A stretch of 64,000 bases of DNA from Bacillus sp. OxB-1 (GTDB lineage Bacteria; Bacillota; Bacilli; Bacillales_A; Planococcaceae): positions 1,809,001 to 1,873,000 of the forward strand of contig NZ_AP013294.1 of assembly GCF_000829195.1 (NCBI RefSeq), given 5' to 3'. This document shows positions 1 to 8,769 of this stretch, piece by piece. The notes beneath the pieces were generated by a model. The model had not been told where the DNA came from and did not search any database. It saw only the letters and a list, made by a program, of their open reading frames with translations. A program made the position numbers and the translations under genes. Each line of letters begins with the position of its first letter. Positions within the stretch are counted from its first letter, which is position 1.

Positions 1-653
1 AAACGGTCGATGGCCTGCTGCATCTTGTCCGGGTCGAACTGGTTTGGCGATGTGGACGGCGGGAAGAATGCCACTCCGTCTTGTATCAACGGTTCATAGC
101 GGATGCCTGCTGTGTCGCCGATGAATATGCCGTTGCTGACCGGGTCGTAAATGCTGATATGGTGGTTGGCGTGCCCTGGCGTATCCCAGAACTCCAGCGT
201 GCAAGCTTCCCCGATCTTCAGCGTATCGCCTTCGGTCATTTCCAAGATCCGGTCTTCCGGGATCGGGACAACCGGATCGAATAGTTCGTCAAACCGCTCT
301 CCGTAGACGGCCCGGGCTCCTGCCACCAACCGGCTTGGGTCCGCCAGATGGCGTGCGCCTCTAGGATGAACGACGGCTTTGGCGTTCGGGCATTCCGTCA
401 TGAGCAGCCCTGCCCCGCCTGAATGGTCCAAGTGGACGTGTGTTGCGATGATATATTTGATCTGATCCAACGAGATCCCCAGCGTTTCTAACCCCTTTTT
501 AACATGAGGAATCGACGTGCTCGGCCCTGTATCGACCAGTGTGATATCTTCCTCCATGATGACGTATGTCCCCGTGCGTTCCTCCAAGCCGAGGTCGAAT
601 CCATCCAATATGTAGATCCGGTCGTCCAGCTTGATCGGTGCTTTTTGCTGCAT
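1..653 (-). CDS. MBL-fold metallo-hydrolase, C-terminus outside window
   Basis: This is a metallo-beta-lactamase-fold hydrolase read leftward from an ATG at 653-651, preceded by a G-rich ribosome binding site. About 217 residues are visible before the window ends. The metal-binding motif THVHLDH lies at residues 71-77, and a further metal ligand is in DTPGHANHH near residue 160. The fold hydrolyses thioesters, lactones or phosphodiesters with two metal ions. Nothing visible identifies the substrate. It is transcribed away from hemAT and its downstream partners are unseen. Family assignment is firm; function is open. Confidence 0.85.
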   Translation of the reverse strand, partial: MQQKAPIKLDDRIYILDGFDLGLEERTGTYVIMEEDITLVDTGPSTSIPHVKKGLETLGISLDQIKYIIATHVHLDHSGGAGLLMTECPNAKAVVHPRGARHLADPSRLVAGARAVYGERFDELFDPVVPIPEDRILEMTEGDTLKIGEACTLEFWDTPGHANHHISIYDPVSNGIFIGDTAGIRYEPLIQDGVAFFPPSTSPNQFDPDKMQQAIDR

Positions 654-874
654 TTTACAACCCCCCAGTTGAATTGATACTTTCCACTCCTCCTTAACTC
701 ATTTTCGACAATTTGGAAGGATTCTCCTTGTTTTGTGACGAAAATTAGACGGTGGTAGGTCATTTAGGTTACATATTCGTAAAATATTCGTTGTATTTCA
801 ACATAATTAGTATAATAGATATAACATTCCGAGTAATTCCATAGATGGATGATAATGGAGAGAGAGGGGATTTC

Positions 875-2175
875 GTGAACAGTCTATTGAGCGTATTCCG
901 TAAGAGGAAAGAAGGGTTTCTCGAAACGGGCAAGCCGCTTGTCGTGACGATGCAGTTGGAGGCAGGGCAGATGACGAAGCAGGCCAAGTTGATCGGATTG
1001 TCTGAAGAGGATTTGCAGGTCCTGAGGCGTATGAAGCCGATCATCGCCTCGCACTTGCCGGATATGGTGGACAAGTTCTATAGGAAGTTATTGGAGGTGC
1101 CTCTGTTGGAATCGATTATCTTCCGGCATAGTTCACCGGAACGGCTGATCGGGAAGCTTATACACATCTGACTGTAATGCTGGATGGAAAGATCGATGAT
1201 GCGTATATCCAGCAACGGATGACGATTGCGCGGGTCCATTATGAGATCGGACTCGACCCGCAATGGTATATCGGGGCTTTCCAGCTGTTGCAGGACGCGT
1301 TCTTGCAATGTTTGCAGGAGAAAGAGGACGACCCGCAGGAGATGTACCGCTCCATGCAAGCACTTACGAAAATATTTAATTTCGAGCAGCAATTGGTGTT
1401 GGAAGAATATCATAAAAGCTACCTGCGAGGCATAGCGGACGAAAATGCGAAAGTGCGAACGGAAGTGAAGGAACGGATCGGGGCTACGAGTGGAGATCTT
1501 GTGACAATCAGCGAGGAGACACAAGCGTCGATGGAGGAGCTGATTGCCAGCAGCAATGAGGTGGCAGCGACAGTGCAGCAGACGAAAGAACAATCGACAG
1601 TCACGCAAGAGTTGGCACGTGAAGGCTATACGCAAATGGAATCGCTGCATGAGAAGATGATGCAGATAAAAAAGAGTGCGAGTGACATGCAGCGAATCAT
1701 GGGGCAGTTGGATTTATCGTCGAAGGAAATCCAAAATGTGATTACGATTGTACGGACGATTGCGGACCAGACCAATTTGCTGTCATTGAACTCGGGCATC
1801 GAAGCGGCAAGAGCGGGAGCATACGGGAAAGGCTTTGCGGTCGTCGCGGAGGAAATCAGAAAGTTGGCGGATGAGACGAAACAGTCGATCGGGCAGATTA
1901 CGGATTTGATTCAACGTAATGGAGGGTATATCGGCAACGCTTTGGAAACACTTGCGGAAATGCAGGAGCGGATAGTGGAAGGAAGCGAAGACTCGGAGGG
2001 AACGAAGACGACATTCGAGAGCATTGTAGCCGCCATGGATGCGAATATCCGCTGCATCACTTCGGCGGTGAGCGAATTGCAGGCGTTGGTGGCAGGCATC
2101 GGGCAAATGGGGCGGGCGACAGAGCAGATTGCCGACTCGGCAGATGCGTTGAATGAAACGACACATAGTTTTTAA
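875..2175 (+). pseudogene. hemAT: hemAT, heme aerotaxis transducer, frameshifted
   Basis: This is a globin-coupled chemotaxis receptor of the HemAT type, which senses oxygen through heme and signals through a cytoplasmic MCP domain. The likely start is GTG 875, five bases after a GGAGAGAGAGGGGA ribosome binding site; ATG 845 is in frame but has no such site. The first frame ends at TGA 1169-1171. The matching second frame resumes at about 1162, so one base appears to be missing near 1160 inside the globin domain. After repair, the proximal-histidine region reads ARVHYEIGL and continues WYIGAFQ, as in HemAT. The signalling tip GKGFAVVAEEIRKLA is intact. Combined length is about 430 residues, close to B. 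subtilis HemAT (432). Either a real loss of aerotaxis or a sequencing error. Confidence 0.85.
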
Positions 2176-2180
2176 GTGAA

Positions 2181-2208
2181 GACCGGTTCGGGGGAGGACC
2201 GGTTTTTC
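2181..2208 (+). terminator. Terminator after hemAT
   Basis: GACCGGTT and GGACCGGTT can pair through the self-complementary ACCGGT core around a G-rich loop, and a T tract follows. It sits just after the hemAT stop and before the flagellar promoter. Confidence 0.7.
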
Positions 2209-2235
2209 ATTTCAACTGGAAATTCCAAGTTTTGC

Positions 2236-2262
2236 TCAACATCGGAACGGGTTCGCCGATAT
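2236..2262 (+). promoter_or_regulatory. SigD-type flagellar promoter for flaG operon
   Basis: The -10 element GCCGATAT at 2255-2262 matches the SigD (sigma-28) consensus exactly. TCAA at 2236-2239 lies 15 bases upstream, where consensus TAAA is expected (3 of 4 match). It precedes flaG-fliD-fliS-fliT, genes that are SigD-dependent in Bacillus. Confidence 0.7.
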
Positions 2263-2303
2263 TAGAAATAACGAACGTTCTCAAATACAAGGGGGTATGG
2301 GAG

Positions 2304-2672
2304 ATGGTCAGTCGGATTGGGGGAAGTCCTGTCACACCACAGGCAGGCGTAGTAGCTGACAGTGTGGCGTCCACCAAGGATGTGGAGATGGTCAGCGAAA
2401 TGCAAGCTATACGAGACAATCAGCAAGCGGTGGAACAACAGGTATTGCCGCTGGAAAAAGCGAAGCAGCTAACCGAGAGCATGAACAATTTTCTGGAAAG
2501 CACAAATACCCAACTACGATTTGAATTCCATGATCAGCTGCATGAATACTACGTGACAATCGTCAATTCGAAAACAGACGAAGTCGTCCGTGAAATTCCA
2601 TCGAAGAAACTGATGGACATGCACGCGGCCATGCGCGAATTCCTCGGACTGCTCATTGACCGGAAAATCTAA
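2304..2672 (+). CDS. flaG: Flagellar protein FlaG
   Basis: This is a FlaG-family protein of 122 residues. FlaG is encoded next to fliD in many flagellated bacteria and influences filament length. The start chosen is ATG 2304, eight bases after AAGGGGG at 2289-2295; an ATG at 2232 is in frame but has no such site. The N-terminal half is low complexity. The C-terminal half (from about residue 60) carries the conserved domain, with LRFEFHDQLHEYYVTIVNSK and VVREIPSKKLMDM. It is the first gene of the fliD-fliS-fliT operon and lies behind a SigD-type promoter. Confidence 0.9.
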   Translation: MVSRIGGSPVTPQAGVVADSVASTKDVEMVSEMQAIRDNQQAVEQQVLPLEKAKQLTESMNNFLESTNTQLRFEFHDQLHEYYVTIVNSKTDEVVREIPSKKLMDMHAAMREFLGLLIDRKI

Positions 2673-2691
2673 CAAAGGTGTGTGAAAATGT

Positions 2692-4254
2692 ATGAGAATC
2701 AGTGGTTTAGCAACAGGAATGGACACGGAGTCGATCATCCGCGACATGATGAAGGCCCACCGGATACCGTTGGACAAGATTACGCAGAAGAAACAGTATT
2801 TAGAGTGGCAGTTGGATGATTATCGAAGCATCAACCGGAATTTGAAATCACAGAGTGACAAGCTGTTTGATACAGTTATGAAGCAAGGGAATTACTTGCA
2901 GAAGGCGGTTACGGTTTCGAACACGGATGCGGTTAATATCCGGGCTTTGAATGCGACGTCTGATTTTTCAGGGACGCTGGCAGTGCATCAGTTGGCGAAG
3001 CAGGCGACTTTGCAGGGTGAGGGAATTACGAAGGGCGACAATACAAGTACTTATACGGATGAGGAAATAAAGACTTTAAAATTATCCGAACTGGACTTCG
3101 CCACGGGAGAAATCGATATTTCAATCCAAGTCCCAGGAGAAAGTTCACCGAAAAAACTGACCTTTACTGCGGATGACACAATTAGTAAAGTACTAAAAAG
3201 AATTAATGAAGAAACTGGCGTGAGTGCGTTCTATGACGCACATACAGGTAAAATTGCGATGACAGCAAAAAAAAGCGGGGGTAGTGAAACCGATAATATC
3301 ATTCAGGTTAACGGTGATTTGGCCGGACATCTGAAACTAAATGGAAACGGTGCTGCCGTCCAAAAAGGACAAAATGCCATTTTCACGTTCAATGGCTTGC
3401 AAACAGAACGTTCATCCAACACATTCCAGATCAACGGATTTGAAATCAACCTGAAGCAAGTGACAGATCCGCCGGTGAAAAACGAATTGGGTGAGGACAC
3501 ATACCCGACAACAAACGCCATAACCTTCAGCTCGGCCCCGAACACGGATAAAATCGTAGATTCCGTCGTCCAATTCGTAAACGATTATAATAAAATGATC
3601 GAGGAATTGAATGCCAAAATCCGGGAGCCGAAGTATCGGAACTTCCAACCCCTATCAGATGAGCAGAAGAAAGAGATGAAAGAGAAAGAGATTGAGCTTT
3701 GGGAAGAGAAGGCGAAGAGCGGTACATTGCGCAACGACCCGACAGTCTCCAGCATGCTATCACAGCTGCGAACAATTATGAGCAGTCCTGTTACGATTGA
3801 GGAGGGCCCGCCCGAGCAAAAAATGATGCTAAGCGATATCGGTATCTCCATGTCCAAGAGTTACACGGATAACGGGAAGCTCACTATCGATGAGGACAAG
3901 CTGCGTGAAGCTATTGCTACTAATCCAGAAAACATCTATAAGTTGATTGGTCGAGCGGATAATGAAGCGACTGATACGAAAGATAACAGCGGAATCGCGG
4001 TCAAGTACCGGAAAGTTCTGCAAAGTGCGGAATCGGACATCAAGAAAAAAGCCGGCAGCGCCGGAGCAGTCAATGATACATTCACTCTCGGCCGCAGCTT
4101 GAAAGACATGAATAACCAAATCGAACGTTTCGAAGACCGCCTGAAAATGACCGAAGACCGCTACTGGCGGCAGTTCACGGCGATGGAGCGGGCGATCCAG
4201 CGCGCGAATGCGCAATCAGCACAATTGATGAGTTCCTTCGGCGGTGGCATGTAA
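2692..4254 (+). CDS. fliD: Flagellar filament cap protein FliD (HAP2)
   Basis: FliD forms the cap at the filament tip and guides flagellin folding. The protein has 520 residues, within the normal family range. The N-terminal signature MRISGLATGMDTESIIRDMM is typical of FliD and supports ATG 2692. An ATG four bases upstream opens a frame that stops at once. A variable central region follows, then a coiled C-terminal part (about residues 430-515) ending in FGGGM that mediates oligomerisation. It lies 19 bp after flaG and 31 bp before its likely export chaperone partners. Base composition drops in G+C between about 3060 and 3560, matching the variable exposed domains. Confidence 0.95.
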   Translation: MRISGLATGMDTESIIRDMMKAHRIPLDKITQKKQYLEWQLDDYRSINRNLKSQSDKLFDTVMKQGNYLQKAVTVSNTDAVNIRALNATSDFSGTLAVHQLAKQATLQGEGITKGDNTSTYTDEEIKTLKLSELDFATGEIDISIQVPGESSPKKLTFTADDTISKVLKRINEETGVSAFYDAHTGKIAMTAKKSGGSETDNIIQVNGDLAGHLKLNGNGAAVQKGQNAIFTFNGLQTERSSNTFQINGFEINLKQVTDPPVKNELGEDTYPTTNAITFSSAPNTDKIVDSVVQFVNDYNKMIEELNAKIREPKYRNFQPLSDEQKKEMKEKEIELWEEKAKSGTLRNDPTVSSMLSQLRTIMSSPVTIEEGPPEQKMMLSDIGISMSKSYTDNGKLTIDEDKLREAIATNPENIYKLIGRADNEATDTKDNSGIAVKYRKVLQSAESDIKKKAGSAGAVNDTFTLGRSLKDMNNQIERFEDRLKMTEDRYWRQFTAMERAIQRANAQSAQLMSSFGGGM

Positions 4255-4285
4255 GGATAATGCAAGATAAAAGGAGATACACACA

Positions 4286-4687
4286 ATGGCGATTAACAAT
4301 CCATATGCAGCGTACCAGAACAACTCGGTGAACACTTCAACGCCTGGCGAACTGACGCTCATGCTGTACAATGGCTGCTTGAAGTTCATTGCACAGGCGA
4401 AGAAAGCGTTGGAAGACGGCAATATTGAAGAGAAGAACAAGTCGGTGCAGAAGGCGCAAGCGATTGTGACGGAATTGATGTTGACGTTGGATACGTCGAT
4501 GCCGATTTCGGAAAATATGATGGTCCTCTATGAATTTGTCAACAACCGGCTGCTCGATGGCAACATTAAGAATGATAGCAAGTTGTTCGACGAGGCGGGA
4601 GACATCATCACTGAATTCCGTGATACGTGGAAGCAAGTGATTCAGATTAACCGGCAAAAACAATATGCCAATGTGGATGAAATATGA
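4286..4687 (+). CDS. fliS: Flagellin export chaperone FliS
   Basis: FliS binds the C-terminus of newly made flagellin and keeps it unfolded until export. The protein has 133 residues, the usual size. It opens with the family signature NPYAAYQNNSVNTSTPGELT and continues LMLYNGCLKFI. It is all-helical by composition. A strong AAAGGAGA ribosome binding site precedes ATG 4286. Its stop overlaps the fliT start (ATGA at 4684-4687), indicating translational coupling. Confidence 0.95.
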   Translation: MAINNPYAAYQNNSVNTSTPGELTLMLYNGCLKFIAQAKKALEDGNIEEKNKSVQKAQAIVTELMLTLDTSMPISENMMVLYEFVNNRLLDGNIKNDSKLFDEAGDIITEFRDTWKQVIQINRQKQYANVDEI

Positions 4688-5037
4688 TCCGTCCCGCACT
4701 TGCCGCTTGGCGTGATGTGACGGAGCAATTGCTGGCCGCCACCCGACGGAACAGCGAGGCGGAACGCGACGAGACAATTGTGGAAATCGAAGGCCTGCTG
4801 GACAAGCGGGACAAGCTGCAGCCTCACATCGCCGCTCCGCATTCTCCGGAGGAAGCCGACTTCGGGAAGGAGCTCATGATGCTCGAACAGCAGGTCCAGC
4901 GCGAACTAGCCGCTTTCCTCAAGCTGATCCGGAACAATATATCCGAGACCCAGGCGAAAAAAGACAATATGAACAGCTACGTCAATCCCTACAGCCAACT
5001 AGGGCGAGACGGCTCTTATTATGATACGAAACAATGA
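4684..5037 (+). CDS. fliT: FliT-like flagellar chaperone
   Basis: This small helical protein of 117 residues occupies the fliT position, overlapping fliS by four bases. FliT binds the cap protein FliD before export, and in enterics it also binds FlhDC. Sequence conservation in this family is low. The assignment rests on position, size and the helical, charged middle section (DETIVEIEGLLDKRDKLQPH). The C-terminal GRDGSYYDTKQ resembles tails of Bacillus FliT proteins. It is the last gene of the operon before a terminator. Confidence 0.75.
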   Translation: MIRPALAAWRDVTEQLLAATRRNSEAERDETIVEIEGLLDKRDKLQPHIAAPHSPEEADFGKELMMLEQQVQRELAAFLKLIRNNISETQAKKDNMNSYVNPYSQLGRDGSYYDTKQ

Positions 5038-5041
5038 AGTT

Positions 5042-5073
5042 CGAAAGGGGATTCTCTCTTTCGGGCTTTTTAT
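5042..5073 (+). terminator. Terminator of flaG-fliDST operon
   Basis: The stem CGAAAG/CTTTCG is followed by a T-rich run (GCTTTTTATTTTT), just after the fliT stop. The remaining bases to 5299 are A+T rich with no gene seen. Confidence 0.8.
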
Positions 5074-5299
5074 TTTTGGGCGATGTGGGAAAAAATGAGG
5101 CGGCTTGGAATCGATGACAATCTTCTCGGTACAACTTCATAACGATCCTTGGCTACTGGAGAAGACAACTAATTAGAAGTGAAATCTCTTAATATCCGAA
5201 TAGTTAGGCTCTTCATCCTATATGAATGAATCGTCATTCATGATATATTTTACATACTTTATTATTCTGAAATACCTATTTAGGAAAGGGTGAGTAAGG

Positions 5300-6766
5300 G
5301 TGTCGATTGTACAATTAAAAGAAAGTGATTGGCTTCAAAAGAATCAGATCATGGCAGCGGGATTCCTTATTGCGTCGGGGCTTGGTCTATTGGCGCAGTT
5401 GGTACAGCGGTCGAATCAGGCCATCATCTTATCAGTGGCGATTCCGTTTGTTCTGGCAGGGCTTTTTTACCTCATTAGTCATCGGGTGAAAGTGATTTTC
5501 CGGACGCTGCCTTACATCTTGCTTCTTCTGAATTTTTGTATCGCCGTCAGTGTCATTTTTCTATCCGAGGCGAATTTGGGGTCCATCGGCATCATCATTC
5601 TTTTGCTTATCATAGGTTCGATCCATGGCGTGTTCAAGATTCTCATTTTCGGCTATACGCTGAGTTTCATCGCACTCCTGCTCAATAATCGGCATTTCAT
5701 TGAACCCGGCTTGGTGGAGGGGAGTGGGGTGAATCTGCTGATCCTGCATTTCCTTTCGGGGGTCATCCTGTTTCTCTTGGTCCGGCAAAACCGGCGGATG
5801 CTCGTGCGTATCGAGGCGTTGGTCACCATGACGGAGAAAAAGGCCAAGGAAGAAGAAGCACATGCACAGCGGTTGGACGAGGCGGTCGGCAATATCACGG
5901 CAAACTTGGCGCAACTGCGAGCCGGGGCAAAAACAGCCTCGGATTCGCAACGTGAAATGTTGGCGGCTGTGAATGAAGTGAGCGCAGGCACCCAGGATCA
6001 GACAGACCATATTACGACTATCGCGCTGAATGCGGAGCACACGCATGAAGCGGTGCAGCATATAACGGCCGGTTTGGAGGAGATTGTCGGGCAAGCCGAG
6101 GAAGCTGGACAAAAAGCGGATGAAGGGTCAGCCCAAATGGCGGAATTAAAGGAAAGCATCGACTCGTATTCGGCATTCTTCGACGAACTTACGGAAACAT
6201 TCGAAATGCTGTCCGAAAAGATTACAGAGACGAACGGGTTCGCGAGTTCGATCAAGGAAGTCACGGAGCAGACGAATTTACTGGCGCTGAACGCATCCAT
6301 CGAGGCGGCACGGGCGGGGGAGCACGGGAAAGGGTTCTCGGTCGTGGCCAGTGAAATCCGGAAATTGGCCGGCATGACAGCCGGGACGTTGACGAAAATT
6401 GATGCGAATCTGGCAGAGGTGAATCGCTACAACGCACTGGCACTGTCGAAAATCGAGGAAGGGTCGCAACAAGTTGCCAGGCAGACAGCGATTTCCGAGG
6501 AGTCGGATCGCTCGTTCGGGGCTTTATTCAAAACGATGGGGATTTTACGTGAGGAGTTATCGGAATTTCTCCAAGGCTTCGGGAAAATCAATGAGAACAG
6601 CAACGAGATCCGCGAGCGGACTCAACAGTTCGCAGCAATCATGCAGCAGAGCACAGCGATGATCGAGGAGGTGAGTGCAACATTAACCGAGCTGACGGAA
6701 GAACAGCAAAGGATCGCACGATATATCCAAGAGACACATGAAGAGGCGTTTCGGATCAAAGGATAA
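5300..6766 (+). CDS. Methyl-accepting chemotaxis protein with polytopic membrane domain
   Basis: This is a chemoreceptor of 488 residues starting at GTG 5300 after GAAAGGG. Residues 15-165 form about six hydrophobic helices with almost no extracytoplasmic loop, so it lacks the usual periplasmic ligand domain. A coiled, methylatable region follows. The signalling hairpin is near residues 325-360 ([20 protein letters not shown], then [11 protein letters not shown]). Receptors of this type may sense membrane state or a ligand within the bilayer (inference). It is a single gene between the fliT terminator and the pilZ gene. No good SigD promoter was found upstream. Confidence 0.9.
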   Translation: MSIVQLKESDWLQKNQIMAAGFLIASGLGLLAQLVQRSNQAIILSVAIPFVLAGLFYLISHRVKVIFRTLPYILLLLNFCIAVSVIFLSEANLGSIGIIILLLIIGSIHGVFKILIFGYTLSFIALLLNNRHFIEPGLVEGSGVNLLILHFLSGVILFLLVRQNRRMLVRIEALVTMTEKKAKEEEAHAQRLDEAVGNITANLAQLRAGAKTASDSQREMLAAVNEVSAGTQDQTDHITTIALNAEHTHEAVQHITAGLEEIVGQAEEAGQKADEGSAQMAELKESIDSYSAFFDELTETFEMLSEKITETNGFASSIKEVTEQTNLLALNASIEAARAGEHGKGFSVVASEIRKLAGMTAGTLTKIDANLAEVNRYNALALSKIEEGSQQVARQTAISEESDRSFGALFKTMGILREELSEFLQGFGKINENSNEIRERTQQFAAIMQQSTAMIEEVSATLTELTEEQQRIARYIQETHEEAFRIKG

Positions 6767-6812
6767 AATGAAAAGGATTGAGCAAAGAACGGAGTAGTGG
6801 AAGGGGCAAGGG

Positions 6813-6953
6813 ATGAGTAAGGGCAATGCGCAGGCACAAATCGCCGGGTTATGCGACAAGTTTGAGACGGGAAAGGGTCCGTTTGTACAATAGACGGCGG
6901 CGGATTTGATAACTGGGTCAAGTGGTGCCTTGGAAGAATTGAACGCCGCCTAA
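6813..6953 (+). pseudogene. Small ORF interrupted by an in-frame TAG
   Basis: ATG 6813, shortly after GGAAGGGG, opens a 26-codon frame closed by TAG 6891. The same frame continues with a protein-like stretch (TAADLITGSSGALEELNAA) to TAA 6951. Together this would be a 46-residue peptide. I do not recognise it. It may be a gene remnant or chance. The rest of 6767-7032 shows nothing clear. Confidence 0.25.
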
Positions 6954-7032
6954 TAACCAAATCATTTCTATGCAATAGTCGACACTAAGCGCGCCTGAAG
7001 CCTGTTGAAAATTTAAAAAACTGCATGGAATC

Positions 7033-7041
7033 TGTTATACT
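7033..7041 (+). promoter_or_regulatory. Extended -10 promoter for the PilZ gene
   Basis: TGTTATACT is an extended -10 element (TG, one base, TATACT) 42 bases upstream of the pilZ start. No good -35 sits at 17 bp, which is tolerated with an extended -10. Confidence 0.55.
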
Positions 7042-7082
7042 GGGGGCAGACGTACAATAAGCTAGGGAACGGAGTGTGATCT

Positions 7083-7448
7083 ATGCTTTATAAACGTACC
7101 GAGTATTTCAGATATACGTTCGGCGAGCCGCTGGAGGCCGAATTCCGGATTTTCAAGGCGGAAGGGCAGTCGAACCCGGGCGAGTGCAAGATGCTCGATC
7201 TCAGTCCGGGCGGGGCAAAATTGTATTCGACGTATGATATCCCCGTTGGACAGAGGGATGTACGGTTGTCGCTGAAGTTCACAGTCTATAATTATCCGCT
7301 GGACATCTATGGGAAGGTGCTCTGGAAAAAGCCGTTCAATCAAGGCCATATGTACGGGTTCGAGTTTGAAGAGGATCGGAAACTTGGTGAGTTGATCATC
7401 GGGGAGTTGAAATTGCGGCGGCGTGCCGAAGCGGATGCCGAACGCTGA
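7083..7448 (+). CDS. PilZ-domain c-di-GMP binding protein
   Basis: This is a single PilZ domain of 121 residues, a cyclic-di-GMP receptor fold. The second c-di-GMP motif DxSxxG is present as DLSPGG near residue 42. The first arginine motif near the N-terminus reads KRTEYFRY, spaced slightly differently from the usual RxxxR, so ligand affinity may differ. C-di-GMP receptors commonly switch motility and adhesion, which fits the neighbouring chemotaxis and flagellar genes. It appears to be transcribed alone. Confidence 0.85.
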   Translation: MLYKRTEYFRYTFGEPLEAEFRIFKAEGQSNPGECKMLDLSPGGAKLYSTYDIPVGQRDVRLSLKFTVYNYPLDIYGKVLWKKPFNQGHMYGFEFEEDRKLGELIIGELKLRRRAEADAER

Positions 7449-7523
7449 CAATTCGCACTGGCAATGGACGGGCGGTTTATTCAACAATCCGTCACACTTC
7501 GACATTATTTAGAAAAAGGGCGA

Positions 7524-7549
7524 GTTTTTTTAAAGGGTTTACCGGGTAT
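7524..7549 (+). promoter_or_regulatory. SigB-type stress promoter for hpf
   Basis: GTTTTT (7524-7529), a 14-base spacer and GGGTAT (7544-7549) match the SigB consensus (GTTTAA, 12-15 bases, GGGWAW). It lies 44 bases before the hpf start. In B. subtilis this gene (yvyD) is SigB-controlled. Confidence 0.65.
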
Positions 7550-7592
7550 CATGTAGAAGTAAGGATTATCGGTAAATAAAGGAGGAGTTCAT

Positions 7593-8159
7593 ATGCTAGA
7601 CTTTAACATCCGCGGTGAAAATATCGAGGTGACTCCAGCAATTCGCGAGCATGTGGAGAAGAAGGTCCAGAAGCTTGAGAGATACTTCACAGAAGGCGCG
7701 AACGCAACAGCCCATGTTAACTTGAAAGTGTATAATGATAAACAGACTAAAGTGGAAATTACCATTCCAATGAAAAATTTGACCCTCCGAGCAGAGGAAC
7801 GCCACGACGACATGTACGCGGCGATCGACTTGATCGTCGACAAGCTCGAACGTCAAATCCGAAAATATAAAACGAAAGTCAACCGCAAATTCCGCGAGCG
7901 CGAAGGCGTCGCCGCTTTCTTTGCATCCGTGAACAATGACAAATCGAACGAAGCTCCGGCGCAGGCGGAAGAGGACACGGAATTCCCGATCGTCCGCACG
8001 AAGCAATTCGATTTGAAACCGATGGATCAGGAAGAAGCGATCTTGCAAATGAACATGCTCGGCCACAACTTCTTCATCTTCACTGATGCAGAATCCGATG
8101 GGACGAACATTGTCTACAAACGCAAAGACGGCAAGTATGGTTTGATTGAAACGAACTAA
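7593..8159 (+). CDS. hpf: Long-form ribosome hibernation promoting factor
   Basis: Long HPF joins two 70S ribosomes into an inactive 100S dimer during stress or stationary phase. The protein has 188 residues, the long-form size. The N-terminal S30AE domain (about 1-100) binds in the decoding region of the small subunit. A short linker follows, and the C-terminal dimerisation domain (about 130-188) has FDLKPMDQEEAILQMNMLGH and YKRKDGKYGLIE. ATG 7593 follows AAAGGAGGAG. A SigB-type promoter upstream suggests stress induction. Position between fliT and secA matches B. subtilis. Confidence 0.95.
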   Translation: MLDFNIRGENIEVTPAIREHVEKKVQKLERYFTEGANATAHVNLKVYNDKQTKVEITIPMKNLTLRAEERHDDMYAAIDLIVDKLERQIRKYKTKVNRKFREREGVAAFFASVNNDKSNEAPAQAEEDTEFPIVRTKQFDLKPMDQEEAILQMNMLGHNFFIFTDAESDGTNIVYKRKDGKYGLIETN

Positions 8160-8174
8160 ATAAACTGAATTCTA

Positions 8175-8213
8175 CAATCCCCCGTGCAGAAGATTTGCCG
8201 GGGGATTGTTTTA
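8175..8213 (+). terminator. Terminator after hpf
   Basis: CAATCCCCC pairs with GGGGGATTG and is followed by TTTTATT. It separates hpf from the repeat array. Confidence 0.85.
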
Positions 8214-8229
8214 TTGGTTGGATTATACG

Positions 8230-8645
8230 TTCCGCGCTCATAACTTTGCGGGGACGCTCATAATTCTCGTTCTGCGCTCATAACTTTGCGGGACCGCTCA
8301 TAGTTCTCGTTCTGCGCTCATAACTTCGCGGGACCGCTCATAGTTCTCGTTCCGCGCTCATAACTTCGCGGGACCGCTCATAATTCCTGTTCCGCGCTCA
8401 TAACTCCGCAGGACCGCTCATAGTTCTCGTTCTGCGCTCATAACTTCGCGGGACCGCTCATAGTTCTCGTTCCGCGCTCATAACTTTGCGGGGACGCTCA
8501 TAATTCTCGTTCTGCGCTCATAACTTTGCGGGACCGCTCATAATTCCTGTTCCGCGCTCATAACTTCGCGGGACCGCTCATAATTCTCGTTTCGCGCTCA
8601 TAACTTCGCGGGGACGCTCATAGTTTTCGTTCTGCGCCCATAACC
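8230..8645. repeat. Intergenic array A: CGCTCATA word every 20 bp
   Basis: Twenty copies of CGCTCATA plus one degenerate copy follow each other with exactly 20 bp from word to word and no slip over about 410 bp. Two spacer types alternate (roughly ACTTYGCGGGA and RTTCTCGTTYYG), giving a 40-bp higher-order unit. The array fills the gap between the hpf terminator and the secA promoter. There is no start codon, ribosome binding site or coding signal. Spacers are similar rather than unique, so this is not a CRISPR. Confidence 0.95.
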
Positions 8646-8707
8646 CATGCTCTCCCACCACAACTTTCTCCAAGCCCCATTTCTCCCCGATTTCCAACCG
8701 CTCTCAT

Positions 8708-8736
8708 TTGCATGGGGCTTTTCGCAGTGTTAAAAT
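8708..8736 (+). promoter_or_regulatory. SigA-type promoter of secA
   Basis: TTGCAT (8708-8713), a 17-base spacer and TAAAAT (8731-8736) lie 34 bases upstream of the secA start. Confidence 0.65.
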
Positions 8737-8769
8737 GAAGGGTGAACTAAATGAGGATGTGACCTATAA

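Noticed and set aside
5200-5299. SigD promoter before the membrane chemoreceptor
   Set aside because: Only GATAT of the -10 matches, and no TAAA is correctly spaced.
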